Below are positions 24,306 through 33,172 of a stretch of DNA of 39,625 nucleotides, piece by piece. Position numbers and translations under genes: made by a program. Origin of the DNA: Planctomycetota bacterium (GTDB lineage Bacteria > Planctomycetota > Brocadiia > JAJRTI01); the NCBI GenBank assembly GCA_024278415.1, contig JAJRTI010000556.1, positions 1 through 39,625 on the forward strand. Reading direction: 5' to 3'. The notes under the pieces are model-generated. The model searched no databases. It was not told the origin of the DNA and saw nothing but the letters and a program-made list of their open reading frames with translations. Each line of letters starts with the position of its first letter. Within the stretch, counting starts at the first letter, position 1.

Positions 24306-27029
24306 CTACGCCTTCACCTCGAAGTTCACCACGTAGCTCTCTTCGCACAACCCCTTGAGCAGCTCGACCCACTCGCGTTGTTGGCGGTGTCTTGGTTTGG
24401 TAGCGAAAAGGGCCGGGCTGCCGATGACGATGCGCTTGGTGCGCGCGCGGGTGATGGCCACGTTGAGCCGATTCGGCTGGAAGACGAACTTTGCGCGCTG
24501 CGCGGCGTGCGCCGGGTCGCTCGTGGTCAGGGAGATGATGATGACCTCCCGCTCCTGGCCCTGCATGCGCTCGACCGTGTCCACCACCACTTCGTTCGCT
24601 TCGGCCCTCAGGTCGTATAGGCGCCGGCGAATGAGCCGGCCTTGCGCGCGGTAGGGAGCGATGACCGCGATCTCAGTGGGCGCCACTCCGCAACGCAACG
24701 CTTCCGCCACCAGAACGGCCGCCACCAGGGCCTCCTCTGGAGAGCGGATCCCGTTGCACGCGTGCTCTACTCTGACGAACACCGAAGGATGGGCCGGGTC
24801 CAGCGCGGCGGCCAACTGTTTGGGCTTTGCGGCCAAGCGCAAGCGCCTGTCCCTGGCCTCGGCAGACGGCTGAAGCCGGCCATTATAGAAGCGCTGGCTC
24901 GGGAACGCGTTGATCGCCCCGTTCATCCGGTAGGTCGTGGCAAGCATCGTGCCCGGCTCGTGTCGGAAGATCGTCTCGAAGATTGAGCGGGTCACCCACG
25001 CGTTGTCATGCTCGCCGGCGATGACGGGCGGCATTTGCATGTGGTCGCCGATGAAGATGTAGCGGTCGGCCTTGAGCATGCCGGCGATCGCCACAGGCAA
25101 GGTCATCTGCCCAGCCTCGTCGAACAGCGCCGAGTCAAAACGTAAGCCTGCGCACCGTTTCCCGATGGCAGTGAAGCACGTCGCCCCAACGATGCAGCCG
25201 TCGCTGCCGTAGCCATACAGGCCACCAGAAGCGCTTTCGTAGCAGTCAACCTTCCCCCCAGGCCAACTGAGGTCGTCAGCACGTCTGAGGTCGCCAATCT
25301 TGCACAAGTTGGGATAGCCCGTCGTCTGCTTGACCATGCGAAGAGCGTTGTTGATCGCGCGGTGGGTGAACGCGGTGATGAGCACGCGCTGGCCTTCCCG
25401 TGCGAGAGTGGCCGCGAGGTAGGCCAGCACGCGGGTCTTGCCGCTGCCCGGTGGGCCCTGGATGAGGTAGTAGTTGGACGTGGCATAGGCTTTGGCGAAC
25501 GCTTCGCTTTGGCTCGCGTCGAGCGGGGGGGCGATTGCGCGCAGAATGCGCTCCGCGTCGCGCAGGCGCGACGCGTCCATTTCCGGCCACACCTCATGGC
25601 CCAGGAGGGCCAGGATGTCGCGGCGAACGGCGGCCGCGGTGTCCAATGCGCCGAGCAGGATGTGCCGCAGATCGACTTTCCCCCGGTCGAGTACCCAGCC
25701 GGCTCCGGGCGTGAGGCCGTTGAAGTCTTGCATGAACCCCGCCGAGATGTCGAGCCTGTCGCCGTACTCCTTCTCAACCTTGCAACTGAAGCAGGGAGGC
25801 TCCGTTGGGTCGCCCCGGCTCAGCAGCAACCCGTCGGCAACGCGGAACTTCGACTGGTTGTCTGGGCAGTGGAGCGAGGCGGTCGGGAAGCTGACTTGTG
25901 TCACCTCCACATCGCCGATGGCCTCTCCCGCCGCGATACGCTCTTCCAGCGGCTTGCGCCACATCTCCTCGGTCTGCTGGATCTGCGTGGCGGACTCGAC
26001 TTCCACAAACCGGCGAAGCGCGTCCACCCGCTCCTCCATGCTCATCGGCTCGGCCGCGTCTTCGATGCTGGACGCCGCTGAACCGCGGCTGGCACCACGG
26101 TCTGCATGGACGGGCGCCTGTGGCCCACGCGGCCGAGGGCTCCGCGCTCCGCTCAACTCCTCAGCCAGCGTCCGCAGGTCGTCGATCAAGTCCACGCAGC
26201 CTGGATACCGATCCGAGGGGGCCTTGGCCATGCACCGGGCGATAATGTCGCAGGCGAGCGGAGGCAAGTCGGGCGCGATATCGCGAGGCTCGGGCGGAGG
26301 CTGCGAGCGGTGCTTATAGGAGAGCGTGCCCCGCCCGTCATTGCGGAAGGGCGGCTCGCCGGTGAGCAAAACGTAGTAGCTCACGCCGAGGGAGTAGATG
26401 TCGGAACGTTCGTCGACTTGCAGGCCGTCCCATTGTTCGGGGCTCATGAACAGCGGTGTGCCCAGGCCACCCTGCCCGGGTGCGGTGAGCCCTGGTTCGT
26501 CTTCGGCGAGGCTCTTGGCGAGCCCGAAGTCAGCCACCTTAACCTGGCCGTCTTGTGTCAGCAGGATATTGGCAGGCTTAATATCGCGATGGATAATCCC
26601 TTTCGCATGCGCTGCGGCCAACGCCTCTGCAGCCGCGGCCAGAATGTGCGTGGCCTCCTCGACCTCAAGCCGCCCTTCGCGCTCGAGCCGGGCCTGCAAG
26701 CTCTCGCCATCCACATACTCCATGTCGATAAAATGGACGCCATCAATTTCGCCCACGTTGTGGACGATAACGACGTTCGGATGCTTCAGTGCTGCCGCCG
26801 ACCGGGCCTCGCGTAGGAAGCGCTGGATCGCCTTCCTCGATCGGGCGGCTTTCTCTTCGGGCAATATCTTCAGCGCTCTGATCTGGGCCAGCCCCATGTG
26901 CCTTGCCTTGTACACTTTGCCCATGCCGCCTTGGCCAAGAATCGAGATGATTTTGTACGGCCCGAACTCGATCCCAACCCGTGGGTCGTTGAGAACTGGG
27001 TGAGCCATGACTGGTGTCCATCCACTCAT
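24306..27029 (-). CDS. Ser/Thr protein kinase fused to a superfamily 1 (Upf1/Dna2-like) helicase
   Basis: A 907-residue fusion. Residues 22-290 are a complete Hanks-type kinase: glycine loop GQGGMG (32-37), Lys54, Glu74, HRDIKPAN (147-154), DFG (167-169), SPE (196-198) and a YSLG activation-region helix. Residues about 295-370 are a Pro/Arg-rich linker. A beta-rich region (about 371-480) leads into an SF1B-type helicase: Walker A GPPGSGKT (525-532), motif Ia AFTHRAIN, motif II DEAG (637-640), motif III GDHMQMPP (661-668), ATTYRMN (697-703), VDTVERMQGQE (816-826) and NVAITRART (856-864). No membrane segment or PASTA repeat follows the kinase, so it is cytosolic. All catalytic residues of both halves are present. 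The start could be 27029 or 27008; neither has a clear ribosome site. Upstream sits a divergent SpoIIE-type phosphatase gene. Function unknown; nucleic-acid-triggered signalling or phage defence are plausible readings. Confidence 0.92.
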   Translation of the reverse strand: MSGWTPVMAHPVLNDPRVGIEFGPYKIISILGQGGMGKVYKARHMGLAQIRALKILPEEKAARSRKAIQRFLREARSAAALKHPNVVIVHNVGEIDGVHFIDMEYVDGESLQARLEREGRLEVEEATHILAAAAEALAAAHAKGIIHRDIKPANILLTQDGQVKVADFGLAKSLAEDEPGLTAPGQGGLGTPLFMSPEQWDGLQVDERSDIYSLGVSYYVLLTGEPPFRNDGRGTLSYKHRSQPPPEPRDIAPDLPPLACDIIARCMAKAPSDRYPGCVDLIDDLRTLAEELSGARSPRPRGPQAPVHADRGASRGSAASSIEDAAEPMSMEERVDALRRFVEVESATQIQQTEEMWRKPLEERIAAGEAIGDVEVTQVSFPTASLHCPDNQSKFRVADGLLLSRGDPTEPPCFSCKVEKEYGDRLDISAGFMQDFNGLTPGAGWVLDRGKVDLRHILLGALDTAAAVRRDILALLGHEVWPEMDASRLRDAERILRAIAPPLDASQSEAFAKAYATSNYYLIQGPPGSGKTRVLAYLAATLAREGQRVLITAFTHRAINNALRMVKQTTGYPNLCKIGDLRRADDLSWPGGKVDCYESASGGLYGYGSDGCIVGATCFTAIGKRCAGLRFDSALFDEAGQMTLPVAIAGMLKADRYIFIGDHMQMPPVIAGEHDNAWVTRSIFETIFRHEPGTMLATTYRMNGAINAFPSQRFYNGRLQPSAEARDRRLRLAAKPKQLAAALDPAHPSVFVRVEHACNGIRSPEEALVAAVLVAEALRCGVAPTEIAVIAPYRAQGRLIRRRLYDLRAEANEVVVDTVERMQGQEREVIIISLTTSDPAHAAQRAKFVFQPNRLNVAITRARTKRIVIGSPALFATKPRHRQQREWVELLKGLCEESYVVNFEVKA

Positions 27030-27102
27030 GGGTCATGTATCGCTCGCTGTGCGGTTTGGGCGCTGCGCTTCATGCCAGAGGTACCCCTCTTGCCTGTTGG
27101 TC

Positions 27103-27131
27103 ATTTTAGACCCAAGTAGGCGTGACTTCAA
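27103..27131 (-). promoter_or_regulatory. Promoter of the kinase-helicase gene
   Basis: On the minus strand: -35 TTGAAG (27131-27126), 17-bp spacer, -10 TAAAAT (27108-27103). The leader would be about 70 nt to the ATG at 27029. Confidence 0.6.
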
Positions 27132-27201
27132 TAGCTCACCAAAAGGCGGCCTCTCCCTGCTCATGCAAGCCCCACGCGAGAGTGCGCCCGGCATCCCTTG
27201 C

Positions 27202-27229
27202 TTGACTTTGCCTACCCTCCGCTGATAAT
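27202..27229 (+). promoter_or_regulatory. Promoter of the SpoIIE-phosphatase/menaquinone operon
   Basis: -35 TTGACT (27202-27207), 16-bp spacer, -10 GATAAT (27224-27229), one of the best matches in the window. It lies 54 bp before the ATG at 27284 and about 70 bp from the divergent kinase-helicase promoter. Confidence 0.7.
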
Positions 27230-27283
27230 GGAGCGCTTCAATCGCCTATTTGGCTTTTTAGACTCAGCCGGACGCAACGGCAC

Positions 27284-29062
27284 ATGCCGAAGACATCGGA
27301 CAACCCCGACCTGAAGCTCAGCGACCTGATCGATGTCGACGTGCTCCAGCGCATTCAGGACTGGTTCTCGGCCACAACGGGCATCCCCGCGGTTGTGCGC
27401 GACGCGGCGGCCCGGATGATGACGCGGCCGAGCGGCTCGGGGGAGTTCTGCACGCTCATTTCCGGCAGCGCCGCGGGGCGGGGCTACTGTGCGCAATCAC
27501 ACCTCGACGTGGCGGAGCAGATTCGGAGTTCCAACGAGCCCACAAAATATACCTGCCACGCGGGCATGACTCAGTTCGCCGCGCCCATTCGCGTGAAGGA
27601 CCACTACTTCGGCAGCATCGTCGTGGGCGATCGGCCCCAGCAGGCGTTGTCCCAGGAAGATCTGCGCTGCATCGCAAAACGGTGCGACGTAGATCTGGAG
27701 GCCTTGGACAAGGCGGCCGGCGAGTTGCTGCTCTGGTCCGAAGACGACATGCGCGCCGCGATCGGGCTCCTGGATAGCATCGCGAATACGCTCGCCACGC
27801 TCTGCTTCCAAGGCTACCAACTCAAGGCCAGCTTGCGCGAGATGTCCACGGTGTACGAGGTCAGCCAGCGCTTGACCGGCCGCTTCAACCTCGACGAGGT
27901 GCTCGACCTCATTGTCACGTCCATCGCCAACGCGCTCGAAGTCAAGGCCTGCTCGCTGCGCCTGCTCGACGACTCGGGCGAGGAGCTGGTGCCGCGCGCG
28001 GTGCACAACTTGAGCGAGCACTACCTGAAAAAGGGCCCCGTGCGGGTCTCCGAGAGCCCGAACGACCGCGCGGCCATGGCAGGCGAAGTCGTGTACGTGT
28101 CGGACATGGCGACCGACCCTCGCGTGCGCTACCCACGCGAGGCGAAGGCCGAGGGCCTCGTCTCGTGCCTGGTCATGGGCCTCATCGTGCAAGACAAGCC
28201 CATCGGCACCGTGCACGTGTACACGCACAGGCCGCACGAGTTCACGGCCGAGGAGACGGGCCTCTTCCGCATGCTCGCGACCCAAGCCGCGATCGCCATC
28301 GAAAGCGCACGGCTGCACCAGGCCGAGGTGGCCAAGCAGCGTCTGGACAGCGAGATGGCCCTGGCCGGCGAGATCCAACGCCAGCTCCTGCCGCGGGAGA
28401 TGCCCAAAATCGAGGGCTTCGATATCGTCGCCAAAAGCGTGCCGTCGCAAGAGGTCGGCGGCGACTTCTTCGACTTCATCCACCTGCCCGACAGCCATCT
28501 TGGCATCGCGATCGGCGACGTGTCCGGCAAGAGCGTGGCCGGCGCCATCCTCATGGCCGCGGCGCGCATGGCCCTCCGCGCACAAGTCGCCACCACCCAC
28601 GCGGCCAAAGACATCGTGTCCGAGGTGAACCAAATCCTCTGCCGCGACACGCGGCCGCTGGAGTTTGTGACCCTGTTCTACGGCGCCATCAACACGCGCA
28701 CACGCCGCATGACCTTCTGCAATGGCGGCCACACGCATCCCATGCTCTTCCGAGACGGCCAGGTGCAGTTCCTCGAGGCGGGCGGCACGGTCGTGGGCTC
28801 CATCGAGTGGGCCGAATACGAGGAGGACACGGTCGACCTCCAGAGCGGCGACGTGCTGTTCCTCTACACCGACGGCATCATCGAAGCCATGAGCCCCACG
28901 GACGAACTGTTCGGCGCGGATAGACTCACGGAGACCATCCGGCCGCTGCTGCACGAAAACGCCGAGACCATCGCCCGCACCGTCGAGCAAGCCGTGCGGC
29001 GCTTCGCCAACTGGGGCCAGCAGAGCGACGACATGGCCATGATGGTCGTGCGGGTGGAGTGA
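27284..29062 (+). CDS. PocR-GAF-SpoIIE serine phosphatase
   Basis: A 592-residue signalling phosphatase. Residues 15-175 form a PocR-type sensor domain with the family's Cys pattern (Cys56 in GEFCTLI, Cys69 in GYCAQSH, Cys91 in YTCHAGM), which may bind a small ligand or metal. Residues 195-340 are a GAF domain, and 360-592 a PP2C-fold SpoIIE phosphatase: EIQRQLLP (363-370), VGGDFFDF (391-398), GDVSGKS (411-417), LFLYTDGIIEA and SDDMAMMVV at the end, with the metal Asp residues in place. Such proteins (RsbU-like) dephosphorylate anti-anti-sigma factors to release stress responses. No RsbV, RsbW or sigma gene is nearby. The stop overlaps the mqnD ATG (TGATG), so it is translationally coupled to the menaquinone genes. 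The gene starts divergently from the kinase-helicase gene. Confidence 0.93.
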   Translation: MPKTSDNPDLKLSDLIDVDVLQRIQDWFSATTGIPAVVRDAAARMMTRPSGSGEFCTLISGSAAGRGYCAQSHLDVAEQIRSSNEPTKYTCHAGMTQFAAPIRVKDHYFGSIVVGDRPQQALSQEDLRCIAKRCDVDLEALDKAAGELLLWSEDDMRAAIGLLDSIANTLATLCFQGYQLKASLREMSTVYEVSQRLTGRFNLDEVLDLIVTSIANALEVKACSLRLLDDSGEELVPRAVHNLSEHYLKKGPVRVSESPNDRAAMAGEVVYVSDMATDPRVRYPREAKAEGLVSCLVMGLIVQDKPIGTVHVYTHRPHEFTAEETGLFRMLATQAAIAIESARLHQAEVAKQRLDSEMALAGEIQRQLLPREMPKIEGFDIVAKSVPSQEVGGDFFDFIHLPDSHLGIAIGDVSGKSVAGAILMAAARMALRAQVATTHAAKDIVSEVNQILCRDTRPLEFVTLFYGAINTRTRRMTFCNGGHTHPMLFRDGQVQFLEAGGTVVGSIEWAEYEEDTVDLQSGDVLFLYTDGIIEAMSPTDELFGADRLTETIRPLLHENAETIARTVEQAVRRFANWGQQSDDMAMMVVRVE

Positions 29063-29865
29063 TGAAGCTCTCCCTGGCCTACTCGCCCTGCCCGAACGAC
29101 ACGTTCATGTTCCACGCACTTGCGACGGGGCAGCTTCGCGTGGCGGATTGTGAGATCGAGACGCATCTGCACGACGTGGAGACGCTCAACGCCCGCGCGT
29201 TCGAGTACGCGTTCGACCTGACCAAGCTCTCGTTCCACGCATGGCTGCTGAACCGCGAGCGTTACCGTCTCTTGCGCTCCGGCGCCGCGATCGGGTTCGG
29301 ATGTGGGCCGCTTGTGGTGGCCAAGCGCAAGCTCGCGCCACACGATCTGCCCGGCTGCCGCGTCCTCTTGCCCGGCCAGTACACGACCGCGCATTTGCTC
29401 TTCCGCCTCTGGCAACCCGAGGCCGCAGACAAGCACTTCGCCCCGTACGACCAGATCATGGACGCGGTCCTTCGGGGCGCCGCGGACGCGGGCGTCATCA
29501 TCCACGAGAGCCGCTTCACGTATCAGGAACACGGCCTGGAGTGCGTGACGGATCTGGGCGCCTGGTGGGAAACCCAGACGGGCCTCCCGATCCCGCTCGG
29601 GTGTGTGGCCGCGCACCGCCGGCTGCCCCAGCGCGTCATTGTCGAGTTCGACTCCTTGCTCGCCGAAAGCATTCGCATGGCCCATGCCGATCCACAGGCC
29701 GCCGCGCCATACATGAGACAGCACGCGCAGGAACTCGACGCGGCCGTCCTGGCCAACCACGTGAAAATGTTCGTCAATGAATTCAGCCTCGATCTCGGCG
29801 ACCAGGGCCAGGCCGCGGTCGAGGCGCTTGAGCGCCTGGCCCGCGCCGCGGGGGTGGTCGCATGA
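29062..29865 (+). CDS. mqnD: 1,4-Dihydroxy-6-naphthoate synthase
   Basis: A 267-residue MqnD that turns cyclic dehypoxanthinyl futalosine into 1,4-dihydroxy-6-naphthoate in the futalosine route to menaquinone. The fold is a periplasmic-binding-protein-like pair of lobes with no signal peptide. Family signatures: LAYSPCPNDTFMFHAL at the N-terminus, DVETLNARAFEYAFDLTKLSFHA, CRVLLPGQYTTAHLL, GVIIHESRFTYQEHGLECVTDLGAWWE and IPLGCVAAHRRL. The N-terminal SPCPNDTF and the HESRFTY stretch with the active-site His are clear. Start ATG at 29062 overlaps the stop of the SpoIIE gene; the end overlaps the prenyltransferase by ATGA. Confidence 0.95.
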   Translation: MKLSLAYSPCPNDTFMFHALATGQLRVADCEIETHLHDVETLNARAFEYAFDLTKLSFHAWLLNRERYRLLRSGAAIGFGCGPLVVAKRKLAPHDLPGCRVLLPGQYTTAHLLFRLWQPEAADKHFAPYDQIMDAVLRGAADAGVIIHESRFTYQEHGLECVTDLGAWWETQTGLPIPLGCVAAHRRLPQRVIVEFDSLLAESIRMAHADPQAAAPYMRQHAQELDAAVLANHVKMFVNEFSLDLGDQGQAAVEALERLARAAGVVA

Positions 29866-30707
29866 TCGCCGGCATGGGCCGCATGTGGCGATTCGTGAAA
29901 GTCGAGCACACGCTCTTCAGCCTGCCGCTGCTCTTTGCCGGCGCGTGGCTGGGCGCGGGCAGGCAATGGCCCCGTTGGCAGACGCTGGTGTCGATCACGA
30001 TGGCCGGCGTAGGCGCGCGCGCGCTCGGCATGGCCGTCAACCGCATCGTCGACCGGCGCCTCGACGCGCTCAACCCGCGCACCGCGCAACGGGAACTGCC
30101 AACCGGCAAGCTGACGCTCCGGCAGGCGTGGGGAACTGCGGCCGCGGGCTTCGTCGTGTACATGACCGCATGCGCACTCCTGCCGCGGATCTGCCTCATC
30201 ACGTCCCCCATCCCCCTCGTGCCGCTGCTCACGTACTCGCACCTCAAGCGCTTCACCTCGCTGTGCCACTTCGGCATCGGCGCGTGCCTGGCCATGGCGC
30301 CCTTGGGAGCGTTCGTAGCCGCGTCCGGCGGGCTCGACTTCACCCCGGCCATCATCCTGCTCACGCTGTTCGCCTTCATGTGGATCAGCGGCTTTGATAT
30401 CATCTACTCGCTCCAGGATCTGCCCTCCGACCGCGAGACCGGCGTGCACAGCTTGCCGGTGGCGCTGGGCCCGGCGCGTGCGCAGATGGTGGCCGCCGCC
30501 ACGCACGCGCTCGCGCTGGCAAGCCTTGCCGGCGTGGCTGTGGCCCTGTCCGCAGGCTGGCCCTCCTGGCTCGCCGTGGCCGCGTCGGCCGGAGCCATGG
30601 CCATGGCCTATGCCCCGTGGCTGCCTCTGGCGAGACGGTTCTTCCCCACGTCCGCCATCGCGGCGCTGGCCGCGGCACTCGTGCCTCTCTTGGGATCCCT
30701 TGGATGA
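29862..30707 (+). CDS. UbiA-family prenyltransferase (MqnP-type)
   Basis: A 281-residue inner-membrane prenyltransferase with about eight membrane segments that adds a polyprenyl chain to the aromatic product of the futalosine pathway (MqnP role, inferred from context). The two Asp-rich magnesium-diphosphate motifs are visible: N-R-I-V-D-R-R-L-D (about residues 54-62) and YSLQDLPSDRETG (about 184-196). Further membrane segments include FGIGACLAMAPLGAFVAA and FTPAIILLTLFAFMWISGFDII. It overlaps mqnD by 4 bp upstream and the ubiX-type gene by 4 bp downstream. Confidence 0.92.
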   Translation: MIAGMGRMWRFVKVEHTLFSLPLLFAGAWLGAGRQWPRWQTLVSITMAGVGARALGMAVNRIVDRRLDALNPRTAQRELPTGKLTLRQAWGTAAAGFVVYMTACALLPRICLITSPIPLVPLLTYSHLKRFTSLCHFGIGACLAMAPLGAFVAASGGLDFTPAIILLTLFAFMWISGFDIIYSLQDLPSDRETGVHSLPVALGPARAQMVAAATHALALASLAGVAVALSAGWPSWLAVAASAGAMAMAYAPWLPLARRFFPTSAIAALAAALVPLLGSLG

Positions 30708-31252
30708 ACCTCATACTTGCCGTCGCGGGCGCGTCCGGCGCGCACGCCGCCGCGCTGCTCATGCAGCAATCGCCCTGGCCCGTCGCCCTCGTGGGCACGC
30801 CCTGGGGGCGAGATGTGTACGAGCGCGAAGTCGGCCCATTCGACGCACTTGCCGACCGCGCGGCGACGCTCTACGACGAGCAGGACTTGGCCGCAGGGAT
30901 TTCGTCCGGTTTGACCGAGACCGCGGGCATGGTCATCCTTCCGTGCTCGTGCAGCATGCTCGCCCAAATCGCGGCCGGCTTGGGCGAAAACCTCGTGGCC
31001 CGCGCCGCGCACTGCCATCTCAAAGAACGCCGGCCGCTGGTGCTCTGCGTGCGCGAGACGCCATGGACCCTCATCGACATCGACAACGCCCGCGCGGTCG
31101 CCGCGGCCGGCGGCGTCATCATGCCCATGTGCCTGCCCTTCTATGAGAAAGCCGGCGAGGATCCCAACACGATCCAGGTCGCCGAACTCATGTCCCAATA
31201 CGTACAGCGCGTGCTCGCGCTCGTGGGGCGGATAGGCTCAGGACAGGGCTGA
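30704..31252 (+). CDS. UbiX-type flavin prenyltransferase
   Basis: A 182-residue flavoprotein that makes prenylated FMN from FMN and dimethylallyl phosphate, the cofactor used by UbiD-type decarboxylases. Signatures: AVAGASGAHAAALLM (phosphate loop), VILPCSCSMLAQIAAGLGENLVARAAHCHLKERRPLVLCVRETPW (the typical PCS...RAAD..LKERRPLVL..RETP run), and IMPMCLPFYEK. The start ATG at 30704 overlaps the prenyltransferase stop and gives the normal N-terminus; the in-frame extension upstream to 30617 is antisense-like filler in the ubiA frame. Its partner UbiD-type gene follows 80 bp later. Confidence 0.95.
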   Translation: MNLILAVAGASGAHAAALLMQQSPWPVALVGTPWGRDVYEREVGPFDALADRAATLYDEQDLAAGISSGLTETAGMVILPCSCSMLAQIAAGLGENLVARAAHCHLKERRPLVLCVRETPWTLIDIDNARAVAAAGGVIMPMCLPFYEKAGEDPNTIQVAELMSQYVQRVLALVGRIGSGQG

Positions 31253-31300
31253 GAGTGGCCAAAATGGGAAGTTGGGCTGGGTCTTGTAGGGCCCCCTCTG

Positions 31301-31328
31301 CCATCAACCATCAACCATCAACCATTCT
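31301..31328. repeat. Four-unit heptamer tandem repeat (CCATCAA)
   Basis: Three exact CCATCAA units and CCATTCT, ending 4 bp before the TTG at 31333. It lies within the open reading frame that extends back to 31255. Confidence 0.88.
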
Positions 31329-31332
31329 GCCC

Positions 31333-33111
31333 TTGCCCTTCACCGACCTAAGAGCATTCCTGCGCCACCTCGAATCACGAGGCGACCTCGTGCGCGTGCC
31401 GGTCGAGGTCGACCCCGACCAAGAGGTCACGATCATCCAGCATCGCGTCCTCGCGCAGCGCGGGCCGGCGCTGCTGTTTGAGCGGGTGAAGGGCTCGAAC
31501 TACCGCCTGGCCACGAATCTCTTCGGCACGCTCGAGCGCGTCGAGGCCGCGTTTGGCGCACCGCCGCGGGAGACGGGCGAGGAGATCGCGGCGCTCGCGC
31601 ACCGGCTCATGCCACCGACGCTCAACGCCCTCTGGAGCGCACGGTCGACGCTCCGCCGCATGTCGCACGCGCGTCTGCACGCAGTTCGCAGCGGGCCCGT
31701 GCTGGAAACCGTGGCCGAGCCGCCGGACCTCGACGCCCTGCCCTGTCTCAAGTGCTGGCCGCTCGACGGCGGGCCATTCTTCACGCTCCCGCTCGTGCAC
31801 ACGGTCGACCCAGACACCGGGCAAGGCAACCTCGGCATCTACCGCCTCCAGCGCTTCGACGCCGCGTCGACCGGCATGCACTGGCAGATCGAGAAGGGAG
31901 GCGGCTTCCACTTCCAGCAGGCCCGCGCTCGCGGGCAGTCGCTCCCGGTCAGCGTGTTCCTCGGCGGCCCGCCCGCGCTGACCATCGCCGCGGTCGCACC
32001 GCTCCCGGAGGGAGTCGACGAGCGCCTCCTCGCCGGCCTGCTCATGGGCCGGCCCCTCGATGTCATCGCGCGCGACACCACCGGCCATCGCATCCCCGCG
32101 CAGGCCGAGTTCGTGCTGGAAGGGACAGTCTCGCCGGGCGACGTGCAGCAGGAGGGCCCGTTCGGCGACCACTTGGGCCATTACTCGCACTCGGCCGAGT
32201 TCCCGGTCTTCCGCGTCGACCGCGTGCTCGCGCGCCGCGACGCGATCTACCCGGCCACGGTCGTCGGCAATCCGGCTCAGGAGGACTTCTTCATCGGCTG
32301 CGCGCTCCAGGAACTCACGGTCCCGTTATTGAAGATCATCCGCCCCGGCATCGTCGACCTGTGGGCGTATCCCGAGACCGGCTTCCATCCGCTCGCGGCC
32401 GTGTCCGTGAAGGAGCGCTACCCGCGTGAGGCGCTCAAACACGCGCTCGCACTGCTCGGCGAAGGCCAGCTCTCGTTGACCAAGGTGACCATCGTCGTGA
32501 GCGAGGGCGTCCACGTACGCGACTTCACGAAGGTGAGCAACGCGATCTGGCGCAACCTCGATCCGCGTGACGGCCTCCATTTGCTCGCGCCGACCGCGCA
32601 GGACACGTTGGACTTCACCGGCCCGTCCATGAATACCGGCAGCCGGCTCATCCTGTTGGCGACCGAACGGCCCGACGGCCCGCTCCGCGCGCAGCCGCCG
32701 CCCGACCCGCCGGCCGCGGCGGAGATTCACCCTCACTTGCTCGACCTGACGCGCCTGGGCCACGCGTTCCTCTTGGTGCAGTTGGCCGACGCCGCGGACC
32801 GCGAGGCCGTGCGAGACGCGCTTCGCCGGCACCCCGCGACGGGCCCGTACCTCTTCCACGTGCTCGTGTCGTCGGACGTGGACATCCGCGACCCCATGCA
32901 AGCGCTGTGGGGGTGGTTCACCCGCTTTGACCCGCTCGCCGACCTCCACCCCGCAAGCCGCGAAGCCGTCGGCAACAAGCTCGACCTGCTCCCGCCCATC
33001 GCCATCGACGCAACGTGGAAGGAAGGCTACCGGCTGCCCGTGGCCTTCGACCCCGACAAAGAGCGCCTAGTCGAGGAGCGATGGGAGAGCTACGGTATTC
33101 CGCTGGGCTGA
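31333..33111 (+). CDS. UbiD-type decarboxylase for menaquinone synthesis (MqnL-like)
   Basis: A 592-residue prenyl-FMN-dependent decarboxylase, expected to remove the carboxylate of prenylated 1,4-dihydroxy-6-naphthoate. N-terminus PFTDLRAFLRHLESRGDLVRVPVEVDPDQEV matches UbiD proteins. Conserved segments: FTLPLVHTVDPDTGQGNLGIYRLQRF, GGPPALTIAAVAPLPEG, QAEFVLEGTVSPGDVQQEGPFGDHLGHYS (the E-G-P-F-G-x2 loop near the active site) and HPLAAVSVKERYPREA. I chose TTG 31333, giving MPFTDLRAFL; the frame also opens at GTG 31255 and ATG 31264, but those starts would translate the heptamer repeat. Length suits the longer MqnL/UbiD group. The gene follows ubiX by 80 bp; not overlapping, unlike its neighbours. 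Confidence 0.92.
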   Translation: MPFTDLRAFLRHLESRGDLVRVPVEVDPDQEVTIIQHRVLAQRGPALLFERVKGSNYRLATNLFGTLERVEAAFGAPPRETGEEIAALAHRLMPPTLNALWSARSTLRRMSHARLHAVRSGPVLETVAEPPDLDALPCLKCWPLDGGPFFTLPLVHTVDPDTGQGNLGIYRLQRFDAASTGMHWQIEKGGGFHFQQARARGQSLPVSVFLGGPPALTIAAVAPLPEGVDERLLAGLLMGRPLDVIARDTTGHRIPAQAEFVLEGTVSPGDVQQEGPFGDHLGHYSHSAEFPVFRVDRVLARRDAIYPATVVGNPAQEDFFIGCALQELTVPLLKIIRPGIVDLWAYPETGFHPLAAVSVKERYPREALKHALALLGEGQLSLTKVTIVVSEGVHVRDFTKVSNAIWRNLDPRDGLHLLAPTAQDTLDFTGPSMNTGSRLILLATERPDGPLRAQPPPDPPAAAEIHPHLLDLTRLGHAFLLVQLADAADREAVRDALRRHPATGPYLFHVLVSSDVDIRDPMQALWGWFTRFDPLADLHPASREAVGNKLDLLPPIAIDATWKEGYRLPVAFDPDKERLVEERWESYGIPLG

Positions 33112-33125
33112 CGACTCGCTGTTCA

Positions 33126-33170
33126 CGATCCGCCCGATCCGTCTGATCTGTCTGATCAGTCCGATCCCCC
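33126..33170. repeat. Five-unit nonamer tandem repeat (CGATCCGTC)
   Basis: Units CGATCCGCC, CGATCCGTC, TGATCTGTC, TGATCAGTC, CGATCCCCC, ending 2 bp before the ATG at 33173. Confidence 0.9.
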
Positions 33171-33172
33171 CA

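Noticed and set aside
24306..27029. Two separate genes (kinase and helicase) joined by mistake
   Set aside because: The frame is continuous through a normal linker, with no internal stop or start with ribosome site at the junction.
31255..31332. Upstream GTG or ATG start for the UbiD-type gene
   Set aside because: They would translate the CCATCAA heptamer repeat and add residues absent from UbiD N-termini; TTG 31333 gives the family start.
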